A stretch of 6,318 bases of DNA from assembly GCA_002382075.1 (NCBI GenBank), contig DFZG01000055.1, positions 7,438-13,755 of the forward strand, in the 5' to 3' direction. Positions 1 through 4,501 of this stretch are shown here, piece after piece (position 1 is the stretch's first letter; each line of letters begins with the position of its first letter). The stretch comes from Candidatus Shapirobacteria bacterium UBA4062 (GTDB taxonomy: Bacteria; Patescibacteriota; Microgenomatia; UBA12405). A model generated the notes under the pieces. That model did no database searches, was not told the origin of the DNA, and worked only from the letters and a program-made list of their open reading frames with translations. A program made the translations under genes and the position numbers.

Positions 1-495
1 ACTTTCTGGCACTTTTTTGGTTTTGGTATCCCCAAACTTTTCCCCAAATCTAAATTTTTCAACGGCTATTTTTTGGGCCACCTCGACTACACCAAAACTC
101 AACCAATCGACTGTTGTGTCGGTGCTTTTATCATGATGAAACGAAGTGTCGGTCAAACTCTAGGTTGGTGGAATGAAAAATATTTCTTCTACGGTGAAGA
201 CTTAGATTTATGCTACAAACTTCACCAAAAAGGCTACTCCCTCTATTTTTATCCTGGCACTAAAATAAATCATTACCAAGGAGTCTCTTCAGGAATTATC
301 GACAAATCAAAAAATATCTCCAAAGCTTCCATTCAAACCAAAATCAGATCCGCCAAAGCTTCCACTCAAGCCATGCGCATTTTCTACCAAGAAAATTTAA
401 TCAGCCATTATCCCAAATTTCTCCATTGGTTTATCTGGCAGGGGATTAATCTATTGGAATTTTATCGAATTGCCAAAATTAAAATTAAAAAATAA
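1..495 (+). CDS. Glycosyltransferase family 2, C-terminal part (5' end outside window)
   Basis: The reading frame is open from base 1 and ends at TAA 493-495, giving 164 residues of a longer protein. A TTG at base 73 could be read as a start but is internal, because the residues before it fit the family (Phe-rich stretch, then GHLDY). Visible GT-A signatures, numbered from the window edge, are VGAF at 40-43, a hydrophobic strand with MMKR at 45-48, and YGEDLDL at 64-70. The Glu-Asp pair at 66-67 is the likely catalytic-base region, as in rhamnosyltransferase-like (WbbL-type) GT2 enzymes. A basic and aromatic tail (about 110-164) may lie on the membrane. These enzymes add a nucleotide-activated sugar to a lipid-linked glycan on the cytoplasmic side. 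The donor sugar cannot be told from this fragment. The next gene starts one base after the stop. The family call is firm; the sugar specificity is not. Confidence 0.9.
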   Translation, partial: TFWHFFGFGIPKLFPKSKFFNGYFLGHLDYTKTQPIDCCVGAFIMMKRSVGQTLGWWNEKYFFYGEDLDLCYKLHQKGYSLYFYPGTKINHYQGVSSGIIDKSKNISKASIQTKIRSAKASTQAMRIFYQENLISHYPKFLHWFIWQGINLLEFYRIAKIKIKK

Positions 496-496
496 C

Positions 497-1612
497 ATGG
501 CCAAAATTCCCCACATCATCATCGACGCCCGACTCTATGGACCTAAAAATACCGGTATCGGCCGCTATACCAAAAACCTATTACTGGCCGTCAAATCATT
601 ACCCGATTTCAAAAAATATAAATTTACTTTAATTATCCAAAAAGACGCTTTATCAGAAATAAAAACTGATTTAGGTCAAAGTTACAATTATTACCCGGTC
701 AACATCCCTCATTATTCCCTAAAAGAACAACTAATCCTCCCTTTTATCATTTACCAACTTAAAGCCGATCTCGTCCATTTTACCCACTTCAACAAACCAA
801 TTTTTTATTTAAACAATTCCCTGGTCACTATCCACGACTTAATCAAACATCTCTCCACTGGCAAAGACACCACTACTCAAAACCAAGCCGTCTACTGGCT
901 AAAACATTTTGCCTATCGCCTAATTTCCTTTATGGCTATTAAAACTTCCAAAATTATCGTCCCCAGTAACTATTGGCGTGATATTTTAATTAAAAAATAT
1001 CAAGTCAAACCCCAAAACATCACCACAACTTACGAAGCCGTCGACCCCAACTTTATGCACCCAATTAAAGATTGTAGATTGAAGATTGAAGATTATATCT
1101 TGTACACTGGTAATCTTTATCCACACAAAAATATTCAAGTAGTTTTTGAAGCTCTCAAAAAACTACCCGATATTAAATTAAAAATAATTTCTGCCAGATC
1201 GGTTTTTTCTCAAAGAGCCGAATCTTTAATCAAAAAATTTCACCTCCAAAAGCAAGTTGAGTTTCTCGGATTCGTCAAAGACTCCGATTTTCCCAAAATT
1301 TATAGTCATTCCCTGGCTCTGGTTCACCCTTCATTTTTGGAAGGTTTTTCCCTCACCGGCCTTGAAGCCATGTCACTTAATACTCCAGTAATTTCTAGCA
1401 ATTCTTCCTGTTTGCCCGAAATTTATCAAGACTCCGTCCTCTATTTCGATCCTCACCTTCCCCAAGACTTAGTTAATAAAATTAATCTTCTAAAAAATAA
1501 CCCCAAACTTCGACAAACACTTATTAAAAAGGGGATTTCTCAAGTCAAAAAATATTCCTGGGCCAAAACCGCCCAACAAACTCTTGATGTCTACCAAAAA
1601 TCACTCGGATAA
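497..1612 (+). CDS. Glycosyltransferase family 4 (GT-B fold), likely mannosyltransferase-like
   Basis: This 371-residue protein has the usual length for the family. The ATG at 497 is preferred to an upstream in-frame TTG at 470, since the protein then begins right before the first beta strand (HIIID, 6-10). The N-terminal Rossmann domain carries the loop TGIGRY (19-24) and HDL (113-115), and ends near VPSNYW (155-160). The C-terminal donor-binding domain starts at YTGNLYPHKN (203-212), with Gly205 and Lys211 in the sugar-nucleotide loop. It also has the E-x7-E motif as E282-GFSLTGL-E290, followed by TPVISS (296-301). The pattern resembles retaining GT4 mannosyl- and rhamnosyltransferases of O-antigen and capsule clusters. 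A GDP-mannose synthase lies in the same gene string, so a mannose donor is reasonable but inferred. The linker at 192-199 is encoded by a 7-bp tandem repeat. The 3' end overlaps the next gene by 26 nt. Confidence 0.92.
   Translation: MAKIPHIIIDARLYGPKNTGIGRYTKNLLLAVKSLPDFKKYKFTLIIQKDALSEIKTDLGQSYNYYPVNIPHYSLKEQLILPFIIYQLKADLVHFTHFNKPIFYLNNSLVTIHDLIKHLSTGKDTTTQNQAVYWLKHFAYRLISFMAIKTSKIIVPSNYWRDILIKKYQVKPQNITTTYEAVDPNFMHPIKDCRLKIEDYILYTGNLYPHKNIQVVFEALKKLPDIKLKIISARSVFSQRAESLIKKFHLQKQVEFLGFVKDSDFPKIYSHSLALVHPSFLEGFSLTGLEAMSLNTPVISSNSSCLPEIYQDSVLYFDPHLPQDLVNKINLLKNNPKLRQTLIKKGISQVKKYSWAKTAQQTLDVYQKSLG
1070..1097 (+). repeat. Four tandem 7-bp units inside the glycosyltransferase gene
   Basis: Four heptamers follow one another without a gap: GATTGTA, GATTGAA, GATTGAA and GATTATA. 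The middle two are identical and the outer two differ from them by one and two bases. The period of 7 is not a multiple of three, so the encoded peptide (DCRLKIEDY) is not itself repetitive, yet the frame stays open. The tract codes for the linker between the two domains of the host protein. It is also richer in G than the surrounding sequence. Confidence 0.75.
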
Positions 1613-2717
1613 ATCTCCCAAAGTTGCTATATTTTACGACTGGCTCAATCAATGGGGCGGTGCCGAAAAAGTTTTACTCAATTTATTAACCATCTACCCA
1701 CAAGCCCAGCTTTTTACTCTTGTCCATGATCCAACTAAAACCAAATGGCTACCCAAAAACCTTAAAATTCACACCTCTTTTTTACAAAAATTACCCCAAG
1801 CCTTAAATAATTTTCCTCTCTACACCCCCCTCTACGACCTAGCCCTAGAACAGTTTGATTTCACTGAGTTTGACATCGTTATTTCCACCACTTCCACTCA
1901 AGGTCATTGTTTACTTACCCCTGCCTCCACCCTTTTTCTTTGTTATTACCATAACATCAATCGTCATCTATACTCTTCCAAAAACAGTCTCCTCAAACCC
2001 TTCCTCAAAATTTATCAAAAACTCGATTCCTATTACTCGACCCGCCCTGACTATTCTTTTACCAACTCCAAAACAGTTCAAACCCGACTCAAAAATACCT
2101 ATAACAAAAACCCAACAGTCATTAACCCCGGCATAGATACCCAGTTTTTTAACCCCACTTCCTCAAGCAATCCATTAAAAAACCTTCCTCAAAACTATTA
2201 TTTATCCGTCGGTCGCCTTGTCAGTCATAAAAAAGTTGACCTGGCTATCAGGGCTTGTCAAAAACTTCATAAAAATTTAATAATCGTTGGGCAGGGGAGG
2301 CAAGAAAATACATTAAAAAACCTCGCCAAAAAATCACCCAATATTATTTTTTTAAAAACCTTTTCCGATACCAAACTTCGTTATCTATATCAACATGCCC
2401 AAGCCTTAATTTGTCCCCAAATCGAAGATTTTGGCCTAACCCCACTCGAATCACTTGCCTGTGGCACCCCGGTAATTGCCCTAAATAAAGGTGGTTTTAC
2501 TGAAACCCTTAACAATAAAACGGCTCAATTTTTTAATCACCAAACCGTCTCCTCCTTATCAAAAGCAATTCTAAAATTTGAAACCAAATCATCTCAAAAC
2601 TATTTTTCAAAAAATATCTGTCGTCAACAAGCCACTCACTTTTCCGCCTCCCAATTTATGCTAAACTTTAGACAAATCGTCGACCAACTATGGACAAACT
2701 GGAATCGAAAAAAATAA
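1587..2717 (+). CDS. Glycosyltransferase family 4 (GT-B fold), second copy type
   Basis: This 376-residue enzyme starts at ATG 1587; a TTG one codon earlier is less likely. No NTG codon occurs between the end of the upstream gene and the first conserved strand (VAIFYDW, 13-19), so the 26-nt overlap is probably real. The acceptor domain shows the loop WGGAEK (23-28) and the YYHNINR segment (120-126), which matches the 'YCHTPMRY' region of WbaZ/WbdB-like mannosyltransferases. Next come TNSKTV (159-164) and the NPGID turn (180-184). The donor domain shows SVGRL (207-211), the lysines at 215-216, VGQG (234-237) and the E-x7-E motif E280-DFGLTPL-E288, then CGTPVIALNKGG (292-303). It differs clearly from the GT4 just upstream, so the pair is not a recent tandem duplication. 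It probably adds a hexose, perhaps mannose, to the growing lipid-linked glycan at the cytoplasmic membrane face. The 3' end overlaps manC by 28 nt. Confidence 0.92.
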   Translation: MSTKNHSDKSPKVAIFYDWLNQWGGAEKVLLNLLTIYPQAQLFTLVHDPTKTKWLPKNLKIHTSFLQKLPQALNNFPLYTPLYDLALEQFDFTEFDIVISTTSTQGHCLLTPASTLFLCYYHNINRHLYSSKNSLLKPFLKIYQKLDSYYSTRPDYSFTNSKTVQTRLKNTYNKNPTVINPGIDTQFFNPTSSSNPLKNLPQNYYLSVGRLVSHKKVDLAIRACQKLHKNLIIVGQGRQENTLKNLAKKSPNIIFLKTFSDTKLRYLYQHAQALICPQIEDFGLTPLESLACGTPVIALNKGGFTETLNNKTAQFFNHQTVSSLSKAILKFETKSSQNYFSKNICRQQATHFSASQFMLNFRQIVDQLWTNWNRKK

Positions 2718-3820
2718 ACCACTACGCTGTAATTCTTTGTGGTGGTACCGGACCCAGATTATGGCCACTTTCCCGCGCCTCCCACCCCAAACAATTTATA
2801 AATCTTTTTTCACCTCAATCATTACTTCAGGAAACCGTTCACCGAGCTCAAAAAATTGTACCCTCGAAAAATATATTTGTGGTCACCAATAACCGCTATC
2901 TACCCCAAATCAGTCATCAGCTAAAAAAAATTATCCCATCTCAAAATATTATTTCCGAACCCCAAAAAAAGAATACCTCCATGGCTATTCTTTTGGCCCT
3001 TGCCCACATCGAATCGATCGACCCTTCACCTTTTGTAATCACCACTTTTCCCGCCGACCACTATATCCAAAAAATCCCTAAATTTATCAAAGATATTAAA
3101 AAATCTGCTCAGATTGCCGTTAACAATCACCAAATTGTTCTTCTTGGTACTAAACCCACTTTTCCAAACCCTGCCTATGGCTATATTTTATCCAAAAAAA
3201 CTCAAGCTAATTTTTATCACATTACCAAATTTATTGAAAAACCTGCCCCACCCATCGCCCAAAAATTAATAAGTCAAAACGCCTACTGGAACAGTGGCAT
3301 TTACACTTTTACCAGCGAAACAATTTTGGGCGAATTTGCCAAATATCAAAAAACTTATTACCAGCTTTACCAAAAACTCCTCGATGATCCCCATAATCAA
3401 ACTTTAGTAAACAAAGTCTTTCAACTTTCTCCTTCACTAGCTATCGATACCGCCATTTCGGAAAAATCCCAAAAAATGGCTGTTATTCCGATTAATTTTG
3501 ATTGGAGTGACATTGGTCAATGGAACACCATATATCAAAAATCAAATAAAGACAAAAACAAAAATGCTTCCTTGCTTTCTCATACCAAATTTGTCTCCAT
3601 TGACTCAACTAATTGCCTAATCCACGGTCAAAAAGATAAACTAATTGGTTTAGTTGATATCAACAATTTAGCTGTTATTGACACCCCCGACGCCCTGTTA
3701 ATCTGCAACTTATCCACCGATGCCAGTTACAAAATGCGCGATTTAATCGGCGAAATTGTCAAAGATAAAAAAACCGCCGACTATTTTTTAAAAACCTATG
3801 ATCAAAAGACCAAAAAATAA
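2690..3820 (+). CDS. manC: Mannose-1-phosphate guanylyltransferase (GDP-mannose synthesis)
   Basis: The enzyme joins GTP and mannose-1-phosphate to give GDP-mannose, the donor for mannosyltransferases, in the cytoplasm. The N-terminal signature is GGTGPRLWPLSR (18-29), followed by HPKQF (32-36), with the catalytic and Mg-binding region in the loop. Further family motifs are EPQKKNT (90-96), FPADH (120-124), FIEKP (181-185), YWNSGIY (199-205), AIDTAISEK (251-259) and DWSDIGQW (271-278). Residues from about 295 to 360 form the small C-terminal beta-rich part. At 376 residues it has the single-domain form and lacks the phosphomannose isomerase cupin domain of the roughly 470-residue two-domain enzymes, so isomerase and phosphomannomutase must be encoded elsewhere. 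The signature loop has Pro22 where Thr or Ser-like residues are more usual. ATG 2690 is the only start before the first conserved strand, giving a 28-nt overlap with the preceding gene. Confidence 0.95.
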   Translation: MDKLESKKINHYAVILCGGTGPRLWPLSRASHPKQFINLFSPQSLLQETVHRAQKIVPSKNIFVVTNNRYLPQISHQLKKIIPSQNIISEPQKKNTSMAILLALAHIESIDPSPFVITTFPADHYIQKIPKFIKDIKKSAQIAVNNHQIVLLGTKPTFPNPAYGYILSKKTQANFYHITKFIEKPAPPIAQKLISQNAYWNSGIYTFTSETILGEFAKYQKTYYQLYQKLLDDPHNQTLVNKVFQLSPSLAIDTAISEKSQKMAVIPINFDWSDIGQWNTIYQKSNKDKNKNASLLSHTKFVSIDSTNCLIHGQKDKLIGLVDINNLAVIDTPDALLICNLSTDASYKMRDLIGEIVKDKKTADYFLKTYDQKTKK

Positions 3821-4472
3821 ACCCTTCTATCAAATCAGAGTTTTAATCTTTACCGTGGTGAAAAGAATAATTGATATTATTGGCTCAATTGTCCTTCTTA
3901 TCGTTTTCTCTATACCTATGATAATTGTCGCTATTCTCATCAAAATAGATTCACCTGGCCCAGCTATCTTTAAACAAAAGCGTGTCGGTAAGGGTAGTAA
4001 TCCATTCTTTATGTATAAATTCCGATCAATGTATGCTGGTGATATGGATAAATTTCTCAAAGACAAAGATCCTGCTCTTTGGAAAAAATACAAAGACGCC
4101 GGCTGGAAACTTCCCATGAATGAAGATCCCCGAATTACTCCAATTGGTAAATTTGTCCGCTCCACCTCCATCGATGAAACTCCTCAGTTCATTAATGTTT
4201 TAAAAGGCGAAATGAGTTTGGTTGGTCCCAGGGCCTATCGTGAAGAAGAGTTGCAAGAATATGAAAAAAATTTCCCTAAATCAAAAGAGAATATCGATAT
4301 CATTCGAACTGCTAAACCAGGTATAACTGGATTGTGGCAAGTCTCCGGTAGAAACGAGCTTAACTTTGAACATCGGGCAAAACTAGATGCCAACTACATA
4401 AAAAATAGATCACTTCGACAAGAGCTGTTAATTCTCCTTAAAACTCCTTTTGTCATGCTCTCAATCTGGTAA
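3798..4472 (+). CDS. Phosphoglycosyl transferase, bacterial sugar transferase family (WbaP/PglC-like core)
   Basis: This 224-residue protein has only the catalytic core; the four-helix N-terminal part and CoA-binding-like domain of WcaJ/WbaP are absent. It transfers a sugar-1-phosphate from a nucleotide sugar to undecaprenyl phosphate, the first committed step of a lipid-linked glycan. The N-terminal hydrophobic helix (about 24-49) contains Pro40, as in the re-entrant helix of monotopic members. Then come KRVGKG (61-66), YKFRSM (73-78), DPRITPIG (110-117), the catalytic Asp126-Glu127 pair in STSIDETPQ (122-130), NVLKGEMSLVGPR (133-145) and KPGITGLWQVSGR (173-185). The DPALWKKY insert (91-98) is closest in style to the WbaP/CpsE group, which hints at a hexose-phosphate, but the sugar is not certain. 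ATG 3798 overlaps manC by 23 nt; GTG codons at 3855 and 3858 are possible later starts. Its base composition is less C-skewed than that of its neighbours. Confidence 0.94.
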   Translation: MIKRPKNKPFYQIRVLIFTVVKRIIDIIGSIVLLIVFSIPMIIVAILIKIDSPGPAIFKQKRVGKGSNPFFMYKFRSMYAGDMDKFLKDKDPALWKKYKDAGWKLPMNEDPRITPIGKFVRSTSIDETPQFINVLKGEMSLVGPRAYREEELQEYEKNFPKSKENIDIIRTAKPGITGLWQVSGRNELNFEHRAKLDANYIKNRSLRQELLILLKTPFVMLSIW

Positions 4473-4501
4473 AGTCGTCAAATTTAATATAAACTCTAAC
4501 A
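4473..4501 (+). promoter_or_regulatory. Only intergenic gap; possible -10 element TATAAA at 4488-4493
   Basis: This 29-bp AT-rich gap is the only non-coding space larger than one base in the window. TATAAA at 4488-4493 lies 8 nt before the ATG at 4502, so a transcript started from it would begin at or next to the start codon (leaderless). No -35 box stands at a normal distance: TTGTCA at 4450-4455 is about 32 bp away. No purine-rich ribosome binding site is seen. In AT-rich DNA a -10 match by chance is common, so this is a weak call. No hairpin terminator is visible here, so read-through from the upstream genes is also likely. Confidence 0.25.

Noticed and set aside
1855..2136. A 93-codon + strand open frame inside the second GT4 gene
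   Set aside because: It lies in another frame of a well-supported gene, and its product is low-complexity (Leu/Pro/Phe/Ile-rich) with no family features.
497..2717. The two adjacent GT4 genes as a tandem duplication
   Set aside because: They share only the general GT-B motifs (donor lysine loop, E-x7-E); their N-terminal halves differ fully in sequence.
3830..4171. A 113-codon minus-strand open frame opposite the sugar transferase gene
   Set aside because: The plus strand encodes clear conserved motifs throughout this stretch; the minus frame has no recognisable domain and looks like a by-product of codon usage.
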